Below, piece by piece: positions 8,495 through 16,678 of a stretch of DNA of 64,000 nucleotides. The stretch lies in assembly GCA_035293565.1 (NCBI GenBank), contig DATGMP010000163.1:27616-91615 (forward strand), in the 5' to 3' direction. The notes under the pieces were generated by a model, which was given only the letters and a program-made list of their open reading frames with translations, was not told the DNA's origin and did not search any database. Origin of the DNA: DATGMP01 sp035293565 (GTDB lineage: Bacteria; Pseudomonadota; Alphaproteobacteria; BOG-932; Roseiterribacteraceae). Numbering within the stretch: the first letter of the stretch is position 1; every line of letters starts with the position of its first letter. A program made the translations under genes and the position numbers.

Positions 8495-9382
8495 CTAGAG
8501 CCCAATCGCCTTCAGCAGCCCGGCCTGAACGACCGGGTCGAGCGATGTCAAAGGCGCCCGCAAAAAGGACCAGGCCCGATCGTTGTGTATGCGGGCGAGA
8601 GCCGCCTTGACTGCAGGCACCACCGGTAATCCTTGAAACGCCTGGCGGCAAGCGCCGACGTGCTTTTGCAGATCGGCCTGAGCAGGCTGCCCAGTGTTCT
8701 CCACCACCTGCCGGATCGCCCTCGGTTGGACATTTGCGGTCGCCGAGACACAGCCGGCGCCCCCGCGACGGAGAACCTCGCTCAGTCGCGCCTCGCTGCC
8801 CGAATAGATATCGAGATCGGGAAACTCCGCGAGCAGGCGATCGGTGTGGGTCCAATCTCCCGAGCTGTCCTTATAACCGCGAACGATGTCGGGATAGCGA
8901 TCGGCCAGATCGCGGGTGACCTCGACCGAGATCGACACCATCGCGGTTTGTGGGAAATGGTAGAGATAGAGCGCCAAACGATTGTCGGCGACCTTGTCTA
9001 TCAATTGCCTGTAGTAGCGAAGGATGCCTTCCTCTTCCAGATTCTTGTAGAAGAACGGCGGCACAACCAGGACACCGGCGCAGGCACGATCGATGGCATG
9101 GCGCGTGAGGGATATCGTGTCGTCGAGCGCGCAACAGCCGGACCCGATCAAAAGGCACGGCGCAGCTATGCCGTTGCCGATCAGGTGATCAATGATATCG
9201 CGCCGTTCGTCGAGGGTCAGGGACGACGCCTCGCCTGTCGACCCGAACATCAAAAGTCCATCGCAACCTTCGGCCAGCAGCCAACGGCAATGAGCAAGCA
9301 GGCGACCGACATCGACTCGGTCATCTGACAGGAACGGCGTTGCCACCGCGGCAACAACCCGTGCAAAGGGAGGCTTTTTCAT
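8495..9382 (-). CDS. Dihydrodipicolinate synthase/N-acetylneuraminate lyase family protein
   Basis: A 295-residue class-I aldolase-type TIM barrel. It shows the family's GSTGEASSLTLDER substrate loop near residue 45, the tyrosine region LYLYHFPQ and the Schiff-base lysine in VRGYKDSSGDW. The start at 9382 (MKKPPFARVVAAVATPF) is followed directly by the conserved barrel; upstream in-frame sequence overlaps the VOC gene and is discarded. Known relatives include DapA, pyruvate aldolases and hydratase-aldolases acting on 2-oxo acids. Its position between a VOC protein and kynureninase suggests a catabolic aldolase or lyase rather than lysine biosynthesis; the substrate is unknown. Confidence 0.88.
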   Translation of the reverse strand: MKKPPFARVVAAVATPFLSDDRVDVGRLLAHCRWLLAEGCDGLLMFGSTGEASSLTLDERRDIIDHLIGNGIAAPCLLIGSGCCALDDTISLTRHAIDRACAGVLVVPPFFYKNLEEEGILRYYRQLIDKVADNRLALYLYHFPQTAMVSISVEVTRDLADRYPDIVRGYKDSSGDWTHTDRLLAEFPDLDIYSGSEARLSEVLRRGGAGCVSATANVQPRAIRQVVENTGQPAQADLQKHVGACRQAFQGLPVVPAVKAALARIHNDRAWSFLRAPLTSLDPVVQAGLLKAIGL

Positions 9383-9395
9383 GAACGCAAGAATT

Positions 9396-9833
9396 CTATT
9401 TGGTCGAACGACAGGTGTCGGTGCCGATCCAGCCCCGTTCGGATAAGTCGACCATGACCCCTTCCGGTCCGCGCATCTTGTATTCGGCATTGTCCTTCCG
9501 GGGGTTTTTGCCCAGGCCCTGCGCGATGTTGACGTCATGGCGTGGCGCAAAGCCCGAGCCCTCGAAGGCTTTGACGATACCTTCGATGTCATCGCACTGG
9601 AAACCCAGATGATGCAGACCGCAATAGCCCTCGGGAAACTCCATGCCGGCGGCGGGTCGATTCTTGAATTTGAGTAGCGCGATGTTGATATGCCCGTCGG
9701 TCACATAAAAGCCGTTGGCATTCCGGCTATCGATGGTTCCGGCGATCCGCCATCCCAGGACGTCGGTGAAGAATTTGACGCTTTCGTCGGGATTGGCTGA
9801 AGCTATCGCTACATGTTTCAAGCGCACAGGCAT
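9396..9833 (-). CDS. VOC-superfamily (glyoxalase/dioxygenase-like) protein
   Basis: A 145-residue single-subunit vicinal-oxygen-chelate protein with two beta-alpha-beta-beta-beta halves: LKHVAIASANPDESVKFFTD at the N-terminus and HHLGFQCDDIEGIVKAFEG in the middle, with a GPEGVMVDLSE ending. His residues in KHVAI and HHLGF are placed as metal ligands. Such proteins can be glyoxalases, isomerases, resistance proteins or extradiol-type dioxygenases; nothing here selects one. It lies 13 bases before the lyase gene in the same operon as kynureninase. Confidence 0.85.
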   Translation of the reverse strand: MPVRLKHVAIASANPDESVKFFTDVLGWRIAGTIDSRNANGFYVTDGHINIALLKFKNRPAAGMEFPEGYCGLHHLGFQCDDIEGIVKAFEGSGFAPRHDVNIAQGLGKNPRKDNAEYKMRGPEGVMVDLSERGWIGTDTCRSTK

Positions 9834-9867
9834 TTTGGCTCTCCGCGACCGCCGGGGATGTTCATCT

Positions 9868-10674
9868 TCAACTGCCCACCAGAAATGGCGCGGTCAATCC
9901 GCGCAGCGCTGCAATCATGCTCAGCGCGGTGATCCGGCCCGTGCCGGGATTTTCATCGGTCGGGACATTTTCGATTTCCATCGTGAAACGCGCCGAATCG
10001 GCGTCGACTTGAATGCGGTGACAATTGCGTGTCTTGCCGGGATCTGCCCAAATCTCCAGCTTGGTCCGATCCGGTCCGATACCGGCCAGTCCCAAGGCGG
10101 CCGCAACATTGACGCTCGTCGGGAACAAGCGCGCGCCGTCGCGCGCGCTGCCGCGGAAAAGCAGCAAAGGTTCGGCGAGATCGTCAAGCGGGATCCCGTT
10201 GTCGATGACGTATTTCGCCTTGACCAGACTGCGCGGCGGCTTGCGCGTCTCCATGCGCACTTCATATATGATGCCTTCCGCAGCCGCGCGTACGGCGTCG
10301 AAGCCGAGCAAGGCGCCGGTCGCCAGCACCAGCCGTGCGCCGTGATTTCGGGCGAGATCAATCAGGTCCGGATTTTCCAAAATCGCTGCGCCGCTTACTG
10401 TGATCACGGTCCGCCCCAGGGGCAACGCCGCCCGGGCTATGTCAATGAAGGCATGCGGCGGGGCGCATTCGATGATCACATCGCAACGGGCAGCGAGGTC
10501 GCCGATATCGCATAGCGACACCGGGCATGACAGCAAGCCCAGCCTTGCCTTTGCCCGAGCCGGATCGCCGCTCGTGACCGCGCCGAGGGCAAGTCCTGGA
10601 ACACCTTTGTCCAAGGCGCGAGCCACGACCTGCCCGATAGTCCCCAAGCCTGCAATGCCGACAATCAACGCCAA
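9868..10674 (-). CDS. nadX: L-aspartate dehydrogenase-like protein (DUF108 family), TTG start
   Basis: Rossmann protein of 268 residues with GIAGLGTIG at residues 6-14 and the aspartate dehydrogenase C-terminal domain: FPTSVNVAAALGLAG followed by His219 in RNCHRI, the family's conserved catalytic histidine. The family oxidises aspartate to iminoaspartate or runs in reverse. The start codon is TTG, preceded by GGGAG. It heads the operon with kynureninase. Iminoaspartate is the NadA substrate and nadA-nadC lie at 37.7-39.6 kb without nadB, so a role in NAD synthesis is possible, but operon context favours catabolism of an amino acid or imine. Confidence 0.85.
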   Translation of the reverse strand: MALIVGIAGLGTIGQVVARALDKGVPGLALGAVTSGDPARAKARLGLLSCPVSLCDIGDLAARCDVIIECAPPHAFIDIARAALPLGRTVITVSGAAILENPDLIDLARNHGARLVLATGALLGFDAVRAAAEGIIYEVRMETRKPPRSLVKAKYVIDNGIPLDDLAEPLLLFRGSARDGARLFPTSVNVAAALGLAGIGPDRTKLEIWADPGKTRNCHRIQVDADSARFTMEIENVPTDENPGTGRITALSMIAALRGLTAPFLVGS

Positions 10675-10856
10675 GATGGATCTTCGCTCCCGCCGGCCCC
10701 AGACATCGGCCGTCCATGCGCCTTCATAACCTATCCGCGAATATGCAACCCTGCCCCTGTAGCCCGATGCGGCATAACTGAAAAATAATAAATCGAGAGG
10801 CCGATATGCTTCTTCATGGATATCGGTCGCCTAACCGCCGGCATAGCCGGTGTCTT

Positions 10857-11447
10857 TTAAGCGAAAGCTCCGGCCTCATCGAAGGTCAGGCGCGGATGCC
10901 GAGGGAACAGATCTTGCTCTGCGCCATAGCCGAGACTGCAGAGGAAGTTCGACTTGATGCTTGTTGCGGCGAAGAAAACGCGGTCGACGCCCAGGTTGTC
11001 GAAACCGGACATCGGGCCGCAGTCAAGCCCGAGCGCGCGCGCGGCGATCATCAGGTAAGCGCCTTGCAGCGAGCTGTTTCTGAACGCGGTCGTCTCGACG
11101 ACTCCAGGGTCGCGAAAATGCTCCTGGATTTCGGGCGCATGAGGAAACAACTGCGGCAGGCGCTTCGGAAATTCAAGATCATATCCGATAATTACTGTGC
11201 AAGGCGCGGCGAGGATCTTCTTCGTATTGGTTCCCCGCGCCAACGCCGCAAGCTTCCGCTTTGCCTCGATGCTCGTAACCCATACGAAGCGCGCCGGACA
11301 GCAATTGGCGGATGTGGGACCAAATTTCATGAGTTCATAAATTGAATGATATATGCTGTCGGGCAACCGCTCCGATTTCCATCCATTTTGACTGCGCGCT
11401 TTGCGAAACAGTTGATCGAGCGCGTTATCCATCAATGCGGCAGGCAT
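10857..11447 (-). CDS. RutE/HadB-type nitroreductase-fold reductase (malonic semialdehyde reductase-like)
   Basis: FMN-dependent nitroreductase-family protein. The start at 11447 has GGAGAAG 6 bases upstream and gives 196 residues, the length of E. coli RutE. It shows the RutE-type opening LDQLFRKARSQNGW, the conserved MKFGPTSANCCPARFVWV loop and NSSLQGAYLMIAARALGLDCGPMSGF. RutE reduces malonic semialdehyde to 3-hydroxypropionate in uracil degradation, but no other rut genes are here. Its neighbours, a DapA-family lyase and an SDR, suggest reduction of a small aldehyde released by the lyase (inference). Confidence 0.88.
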   Translation of the reverse strand: MPAALMDNALDQLFRKARSQNGWKSERLPDSIYHSIYELMKFGPTSANCCPARFVWVTSIEAKRKLAALARGTNTKKILAAPCTVIIGYDLEFPKRLPQLFPHAPEIQEHFRDPGVVETTAFRNSSLQGAYLMIAARALGLDCGPMSGFDNLGVDRVFFAATSIKSNFLCSLGYGAEQDLFPRHPRLTFDEAGAFA

Positions 11448-11464
11448 TCGCTTCTCCGGTATCG

Positions 11465-12391
11465 TCAAAGCGCGGCGCGGAGATCGCTCTTGGCGACGCG
11501 CGACAGCAAATAATCGACCTCGGCGCGCGCCGCGTCGGTAAGCCCCGCGCCGGGTTTACGCTGAGTATCGCTCGCAATCGCCCCGCGCTTCCAAAGGACG
11601 TATTTCCGGACGGCGAGACCGACGCCCTGCTGCTGCTCGTACCGGATCAGCGGAAGGTGCGCGTCGAAGAGATCGTGCGCCTCCTCGCGTCGTCCGTCAC
11701 GCTGGAGCCGGACGACATCAACCAGCATCTCCGGAAAGGCATAGCCGGTCATCGCGCCGTCCGCGCCGCGCTCCATCTCGAAGTCGAGGAATAGCGCTCC
11801 ATTGCCGCAAAGAATCGAGATCGGCCGCATTTCGCCCGCCGCCTGGAAGGCGCGCAAACGCGAGATCTTTTCGAGACCCGGCCAATCCTCGTGCTTGAGC
11901 ATCGCGCAGGAAGGGTGGTTCTGCACAATCCGGCGGATGACCCCCGGCGTCATGACTACGGTGAGCGTGAGCGGATAGTCCTGGATGACGAACGGGATAT
12001 CGGCCCCGATCGCCTCGACCGCCTCGCCATAGTAGCCGACAATCTGGTCATCCGTGCGAAGCGAGGGCGACGGCGCGATCATGACGCCGGCGGCGCCGAG
12101 ATCCATCGCGCTGCGCGCCAGCCACTGCATGGCGGCGAATCCCGGCGCCGACACTCCGACGATCACGGGCACGCCCGCACGCCGGACTATTTGGCGCGTG
12201 ACCGCAAGCGACTCATCGGCCTCCAGCTTCGGCGCCTCGCCCATGATCCCGAGAATGGTGAGACCGGAAACGCCGCAGCCGACATAGAAATCCGTCAAGC
12301 GGTCGATCGATTCGACATCAACTCGGCCATCGGGATGGAACGGGGTCGCGGCGATCGCATAAACTCCGTGGGCGTTATGGTCGAGCGGCAT
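11465..12391 (-). CDS. Second dihydrodipicolinate synthase-family lyase
   Basis: A 308-residue DapA/NanA-family TIM barrel, divergent from the one at 8.5 kb. Substrate loop ILGIMGEAPKLEADE replaces the usual GTTGE type, the tyrosine sits in FVIQDYPLTLTV, and the Schiff-base lysine is in CAMLKHEDWPG. The C-terminus is longer than in DapA. The gene is followed 17 bases later by the RutE-like reductase and preceded by the SDR gene with a 13-base gap, forming a three-gene operon. Likely a 2-oxo-acid aldolase or dehydratase; the substrate is unknown. Confidence 0.87.
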   Translation of the reverse strand: MPLDHNAHGVYAIAATPFHPDGRVDVESIDRLTDFYVGCGVSGLTILGIMGEAPKLEADESLAVTRQIVRRAGVPVIVGVSAPGFAAMQWLARSAMDLGAAGVMIAPSPSLRTDDQIVGYYGEAVEAIGADIPFVIQDYPLTLTVVMTPGVIRRIVQNHPSCAMLKHEDWPGLEKISRLRAFQAAGEMRPISILCGNGALFLDFEMERGADGAMTGYAFPEMLVDVVRLQRDGRREEAHDLFDAHLPLIRYEQQQGVGLAVRKYVLWKRGAIASDTQRKPGAGLTDAARAEVDYLLSRVAKSDLRAAL

Positions 12392-12404
12392 TCTTGCGGC
12401 TTTC

Positions 12405-13190
12405 TCAGATGCTAGGTATCAGACCGCCATCGATTCGTATGACGGATCCCGTGATATAGGAAGCGCGCTCGCTGGCGATGAAGGCAACGACATCGCCGTA
12501 TTCCTGCGGATCGCCATAGCGTCCCAAGGGAATCGAGGCCTCGCTTTCGGCCGAGACGTCGTCGAAAGATCGGCCCTCGCGCTTCGCCTTCTGCTCATCG
12601 AGAAACTTGATCCGGGACGTGGCGATACGGCCAGGCAGCACGATGTTGGCCGTGATCCCATCGCGCCCGACCTCGCGGGCGAGCGTCTTTGACCAGCCGA
12701 CGAGTGATAGGCGCAAAGCGTTCGAGATCCCGAGATTGGCTATCGGCGTCACCACTCCGGACGACGTGGACGTGATCACCCGCCCCCATTTTCGCGCGCG
12801 CATGCTCGGCAATAGGCGGTCGGTGATTGCGATCACGGAAAGCACCATCGACAAGAAGCTTTTTGACCAAAGCGCCGGGTCCTGGCCGCTCGCAGGCGTC
12901 GGCGGCGGACCGCCGGTGTTGTTGACCAGTATGTCGACCTTCCCGAAACTGGACTCGATTGCCGCGATATTGGCGTCGACCACCGAAAGATCCGCAAGAT
13001 CCCAGACAACGGCTTTCGCGCGGGCCCCAGCGCCGCAAATGGAGTCGGCCGTCGCGTGCGCGGCCTCGGCATTCACGTCGGCCACGACGATTTTCGCGCC
13101 CTCGCGCGCAAGCGTCCGGGCGATCGCTCCGCCAAGCCCGCCGCCGCCGCCAAAAACGAGAGCAACCTTATTCTGCAATCCGAGATCCAA
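12405..13190 (-). CDS. SDR-family oxidoreductase lacking the canonical YxxxK motif
   Basis: Short-chain dehydrogenase fold: coenzyme-binding GGGGGLG (residues 14-20), DILVNNTGG (86-94) and the C-terminal ITGSVIRIDGG. The active-site Ser is kept (STSSG, about 141-145), but the place of Tyr-x3-Lys reads Ser156 and Arg160 (ISNALR). The divergent subfamily with SNALR is recognisable and may use other residues or act as a non-standard dehydrogenase. It is the first gene of the operon with the lyase and RutE-like gene and is divergent from a LysR gene. Confidence 0.87.
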   Translation of the reverse strand: MDLGLQNKVALVFGGGGGLGGAIARTLAREGAKIVVADVNAEAAHATADSICGAGARAKAVVWDLADLSVVDANIAAIESSFGKVDILVNNTGGPPPTPASGQDPALWSKSFLSMVLSVIAITDRLLPSMRARKWGRVITSTSSGVVTPIANLGISNALRLSLVGWSKTLAREVGRDGITANIVLPGRIATSRIKFLDEQKAKREGRSFDDVSAESEASIPLGRYGDPQEYGDVVAFIASERASYITGSVIRIDGGLIPSI

Positions 13191-13269
13191 ATGCCCCTCC
13201 GCCTTCGCTCGAGGGCGCAGAATGAGGCAGAACTAGAAAAAACAAAATGTCGCCTTAGCTATTTTTATA

Positions 13270-13286
13270 AGATAGAATTTCTATCT
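13270..13286. promoter_or_regulatory. Palindromic operator at the start of the second LysR gene
   Basis: AGATAGAA-T-TTCTATCT is a perfect 8+1+8 inverted repeat ending 1 base before the LysR start codon at 13288. It has a length and position typical of a LysR or other dimer binding site in a divergent promoter. Binding here would block the regulator's own translation start region or transcription. Confidence 0.6.
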
Positions 13287-13287
13287 G

Positions 13288-14211
13288 ATGGATATGCGAT
13301 TCCTTGATAGTTTCATCACGGTTACGGAACGCGGGTCGATGGCCGCCGCGGCCCGTTTCCTGGGTGTGACGCCTGCTGCGGTCGCCCAGCGGGTTCACGC
13401 GCTTGAAATTGAGATTGGCGCTCGCCTGCTAACGCGAGTCGGCCGTACGGTGCGTCCCACCGAAGCGGGAATCGCCATCATGGCCCGCGGGCGCGCCCTG
13501 CTGCGCGACGTACGCGAACTTCGCGCCGCCGCGGCGGGCGATCTCCCCGCCGGCGAAATCCGTCTCGGCGCCATCTCGACGGCGTTGACGGGGCTCCTTC
13601 CTGCAATCTTCAAGCGGCTGCTCCGCGACGCGCCGCTGGTCGATCTCTATGTCGTGCCGGGCACGTCGGTCGACCTCTATCGCCGGGTTGGCGAAGGCGA
13701 TCTCGACGCCGCCATTCTGGTGCAGCCGCCATTCCCGCTTCCCAAAGCATGCGACTGGCATCCGCTGCGCGCCGAGCCGCTGGTCGTGCTTGCGCCCCAG
13801 GACGCCGCGCATCGCGACCCGCACGAAATCCTCCGCCACGAGCCGTTCATCCGTTACGACAGGACTCACTGGGGAGGCCGGTTGGCGGATGCCTATCTCA
13901 GGCGGGTCGGAATCCGTCCCAAGGAGCGATTGGAGCTGGACGCCCTGGAGTCCATCGCCGTGATGGTCAACGCGGGGCTGGGCGTCTCGCTCGTGCCGGA
14001 TTGGGCCGCGCCATGGCCCGAAGGGCTCTCCATCGCAAAGCTCGCCCTGCCCTCGACTGCCCCCGTCCGCCGCGTCGGCTTGATCTGGATGCGAGCTTCG
14101 CCCCGCCTGCGGCCGATCCGAGCCCTTCTGACCGCCGCGTCCCGGATACCTATTCCTGCCGGACCAAAATCTCCGCCCCCGAAGTCGAAGCAACGACGAA
14201 CAAGCGGCTAA
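13288..14211 (+). CDS. LysR-family transcriptional regulator
   Basis: A 307-residue regulator beginning MDMRFLDSFITVTERGSMAA with a winged HTH (AAAARFLGVTPAAVAQRVHALE) and a LysR effector domain. It is transcribed away from the SDR-lyase-reductase operon and most likely controls it, with the 13270-13286 palindrome as operator. The palindrome abuts the first ATG, so a start at the third codon's ATG (MRFLDSF, 13294) is also possible. The C-terminal tail is basic and low in structure. Confidence 0.9.
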   Translation: MDMRFLDSFITVTERGSMAAAARFLGVTPAAVAQRVHALEIEIGARLLTRVGRTVRPTEAGIAIMARGRALLRDVRELRAAAAGDLPAGEIRLGAISTALTGLLPAIFKRLLRDAPLVDLYVVPGTSVDLYRRVGEGDLDAAILVQPPFPLPKACDWHPLRAEPLVVLAPQDAAHRDPHEILRHEPFIRYDRTHWGGRLADAYLRRVGIRPKERLELDALESIAVMVNAGLGVSLVPDWAAPWPEGLSIAKLALPSTAPVRRVGLIWMRASPRLRPIRALLTAASRIPIPAGPKSPPPKSKQRRTSG

Positions 14212-14421
14212 CTGCCGCGGCGTAGACCGGAAAGAGCTGGCCGATCCGTGCGGGGATCTACCGTTGCCCCGCCGGCTTTGTCCGCCATATGACGGTCGCG
14301 GGGAAAGGTCTGACCCTCCAATCAGGACCCAAAATCCTTCGTCTCGACTGCAAACCCAGGTAAAATCATCGCCGCCGTCAGACGAGGCCACCAAGTGTTA
14401 GATTCTATCCACTAGCGATAC

Positions 14422-14690
14422 TCAGTAAGCGCACGTTTGGCCGGTCTCTCCAGCAACGTTCATTAGACCGTTGAGACGAGTGTTGGCATAAAGCGGTCCG
14501 CTCGGACCGAGCGTGACCAGCATCGCGTATCCATGGCGCCTGGTCCCATCTGGTGCCGGATGCCGCCGATCATCCCCATGTTGATGTAATCGCGCCCATC
14601 GAGCAGATCATGTGTGAAATAATGGGTACGTCCGGCGAAGACGGTATAAGGCCGGCTTCCCAGCATCGCTTGAATCTTCGCGAACGCGGG
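14422..14690 (-). pseudogene. Remnant of a calcineurin-like metallophosphoesterase, C-terminal part, frameshifted
   Basis: In one minus-strand frame the sequence reads SRPYTVFAGRTHYFTHDLL then GRDYINMG and HQMGPGAMD, resembling the metal-site end of calcineurin-like phosphoesterases. It then jumps frame to LVTLGPSGPLYANTRLNG and stops at 14422. The N-terminal domains are absent. The stretch between the LysR stop (14211) and this remnant (about 210 bases) shows no gene or repeat that I recognise. Confidence 0.6.
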
Positions 14691-14800
14691 TGTCGGATTT
14701 TTCCAGGCCGGCTTGTGCCGAGTCCCAAACCCAACTCTTGCCTGGGGTCGCGCGGGTCGTGGTGGCGGTGAATAGCGGAGTGGAGCGTAACCAGAAGGCG

Positions 14801-15997
14801 TCATCCGCCGGAGAAAATCGGGACCTTGACGATGAATTCCGCGCCGGGCCTTCGGCCATACGCGTCGATCTCGGCGCCCAGCTGCTGAGCGAACGCCGAA
14901 ATGATCCTCATCCCGAGGCTTTTCTGTTCCTTGAGCTCGAAATCGGCAGGCAAGCCGACCCCTTCGTCTCGCACGGAAACGATCACCTGATTCGCGTCGC
15001 TTCCACTGAGCGTGACCCAGATGGGATTGGCACCAGAGCCGGCATAGGCGTGCTTGGCCGCATTCGTGATCAGCTCCGCCACCAAGAGAACCAAGGGGAT
15101 TGCTCGATCAACGGCCATTTCGATTCCGGCCGGGGCGTCCACATGGATTTGGCACTGCGCGGCGACCTCGTCCAAATCGAGGCAGACCGCAGACAGGTAA
15201 GCGCCGATATCGATCACGTCGACGGAGTCCGTGAGGTAGAGCCGCTCATGTGCGCGAGCGATCGCCGATATCCGGCTCGAGGCGTCATCCAGGAGACGGC
15301 GGACATTGGAATCCTTCGTGGATCCGGCCTGAAGTCGAAGCAGGCTTGTCACGAGCTGAAAGCTGTTCTTGACGCGATGATTGAGCTCCTTCAGCAAAAG
15401 CTGCTGACGATCCAAGGCAGTCTTGAGGTTGCACTCCATGCGCTGGCGCTCGATCGCCATTCCAAGGATGTTCGCAGCCCCCTGAAGAAAGGCCAGATCG
15501 TGTTCACTGAATTCGCCCTTCGAACGGCTATCGACCTCCAGAACGCCATACGGCGTCTGGTCGCCCTGCAAAATAACGTTCATGGCACGGTGAATGCCGT
15601 GTTGAACGAGCAGCTCGGGGGTCCGGAATCGGTCTTCGGCACCGAGCTGGTTGGAGATCACTGGCCTACCGGTTTTGAACGCGAAGCCCGCCGGAGACCG
15701 AGTGTCGGCGCCGACTGTCGCCTTGCCGATGATACCCTCGTCCCATCCCACGCCGGCACGGACCAGAAAGTTTTGATCGGCAGGCTGATACTCGAGCACC
15801 TTGCAGAATTCGGCTTCCAGTCCTTCTGCCGTAAGCCGGACCGTCTTTTCGATGAGTTCGGGGAAGGGTGGGCCCTGGAGCGCCACGACACCGAGTTCAG
15901 ACAGGATTTCTTGCTGTCGGAGCCGCAGCTTGAGCGCGCGTTCCGTTGTCTCGATGCGAGCAGCCGCTGCGGATGGATCGATGACCGGAGGTTCCAT
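14801..15997 (-). CDS. Sensor histidine kinase with GAF domain (HWE/HisKA_2 class)
   Basis: A 398-residue cytoplasmic kinase with no membrane segments. Residues about 1-35 form a helical lead, 45-185 a GAF domain (GVGWDEGIIGKATVGADTR; GVLEVDSRSKGEFSEHDLAFL), and the H box is LLKELNHRVKNSFQLV with phospho-acceptor His207. The ATPase domain has LVAELITNAAKHAYAG (N box), DEGVGLP and a C-terminal beta strand. This architecture is common in alphaproteobacterial light, redox or general-stress signalling. No cognate response regulator adjoins it, so the kinase is an orphan in this window. Confidence 0.93.
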   Translation of the reverse strand: MEPPVIDPSAAAARIETTERALKLRLRQQEILSELGVVALQGPPFPELIEKTVRLTAEGLEAEFCKVLEYQPADQNFLVRAGVGWDEGIIGKATVGADTRSPAGFAFKTGRPVISNQLGAEDRFRTPELLVQHGIHRAMNVILQGDQTPYGVLEVDSRSKGEFSEHDLAFLQGAANILGMAIERQRMECNLKTALDRQQLLLKELNHRVKNSFQLVTSLLRLQAGSTKDSNVRRLLDDASSRISAIARAHERLYLTDSVDVIDIGAYLSAVCLDLDEVAAQCQIHVDAPAGIEMAVDRAIPLVLLVAELITNAAKHAYAGSGANPIWVTLSGSDANQVIVSVRDEGVGLPADFELKEQKSLGMRIISAFAQQLGAEIDAYGRRPGAEFIVKVPIFSGG

Positions 15998-16237
15998 AAA
16001 GTTGACGTGGCCGTTCGCGATGTCTGGCCGAACGTATCAGGAAAATCGCCGCATCCCTAATTGTAATTTCGCGGAGAGCGCCAGGCGAAAGTTCTTCCCA
16101 AATTATCTGTCAATTCACCAGCCTTCGGGTGGGATTGACGGATCAAATCGGCGCCGGCGGCCCGCGCTGCTCGCTTTCGTTTGTGCGCCTCTCGGTAGTA
16201 TTCCGGAACAGTCGGGAATCCAGAATGTAACTAAAGC

Positions 16238-16474
16238 ATGATCGTCGATGAATCAGTCATTCTGGCCGCCTATCGAAACGCCCTGGAGCGGGCGGGCGAT
16301 GAAGACGAGGCTCATAAGGCTGCTGAAACGGCACTCGCAAAGATCAACCCTGAGGTTTCCGACGACTTTCTCATCGCGGTTCAGGTCGCCGTAATATTGG
16401 CTCGGCACATCTTGTCGGGTGATTTGGAATCGGATGCGCAACGGCGAACCCGGTTCACACGACTTCCGCGATGA
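16238..16474 (+). CDS. Small hypothetical protein
   Basis: A 78-residue acidic, mostly helical protein with no recognised domain. Its coding region begins after a weak purine stretch (AACTAAAG) and ends before a block of gene fragments. The middle segment FLIAVQVAVILARHIL is amphipathic or hydrophobic, so it may be membrane-associated. Codon use is consistent with coding, but no motif supports a function. Confidence 0.5.
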   Translation: MIVDESVILAAYRNALERAGDEDEAHKAAETALAKINPEVSDDFLIAVQVAVILARHILSGDLESDAQRRTRFTRLPR

Positions 16475-16580
16475 CGCGATCGAGAGCAGGTTCTGCGGTC
16501 GGTTGCCGCCTTGGGAACCATGTCGTTTCCGACGATGAACTTGTTGAATGCGCCAGGTTCTCGGGAGTTCCTTCGCTGGA

Positions 16581-16640
16581 GGTTTAACGCCGGCCGACTG
16601 GAAGCAGGGGCAGGACGTCATTATCGCCGGGTCGTTCCCC
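16581..16640 (+). pseudogene. Possible peroxiredoxin C-terminal fragment
   Basis: A short plus-strand stretch reads TPADWKQGQDVIIAGS, similar to the conserved TPxxWxxGxDVII segment at the C-terminal side of 1-Cys/2-Cys peroxiredoxins. No start, active-site region or full domain is present. The match is short and uncertain, but it sits beside three other gene fragments. Confidence 0.3.
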
Positions 16641-16678
16641 CGGCGGCTCGCGTGACCCGGTCCGAGCGGGCAGCATAA

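Noticed and set aside
11448..11468. TTG start for the RutE-like gene
   Set aside because: ATG at 11447 has GGAGAAG 6 bases upstream and gives the standard 196 residues.
13429..14394. 321-codon minus-strand frame over the second LysR gene
   Set aside because: Shadow of the LysR gene; low-complexity composition and no homologue recognised.
16205..16237. GGAAC upstream of the small ORF as an EcfG-type general stress promoter
   Set aside because: No CGTT -10 element at the required distance; GGAAC alone is not enough.
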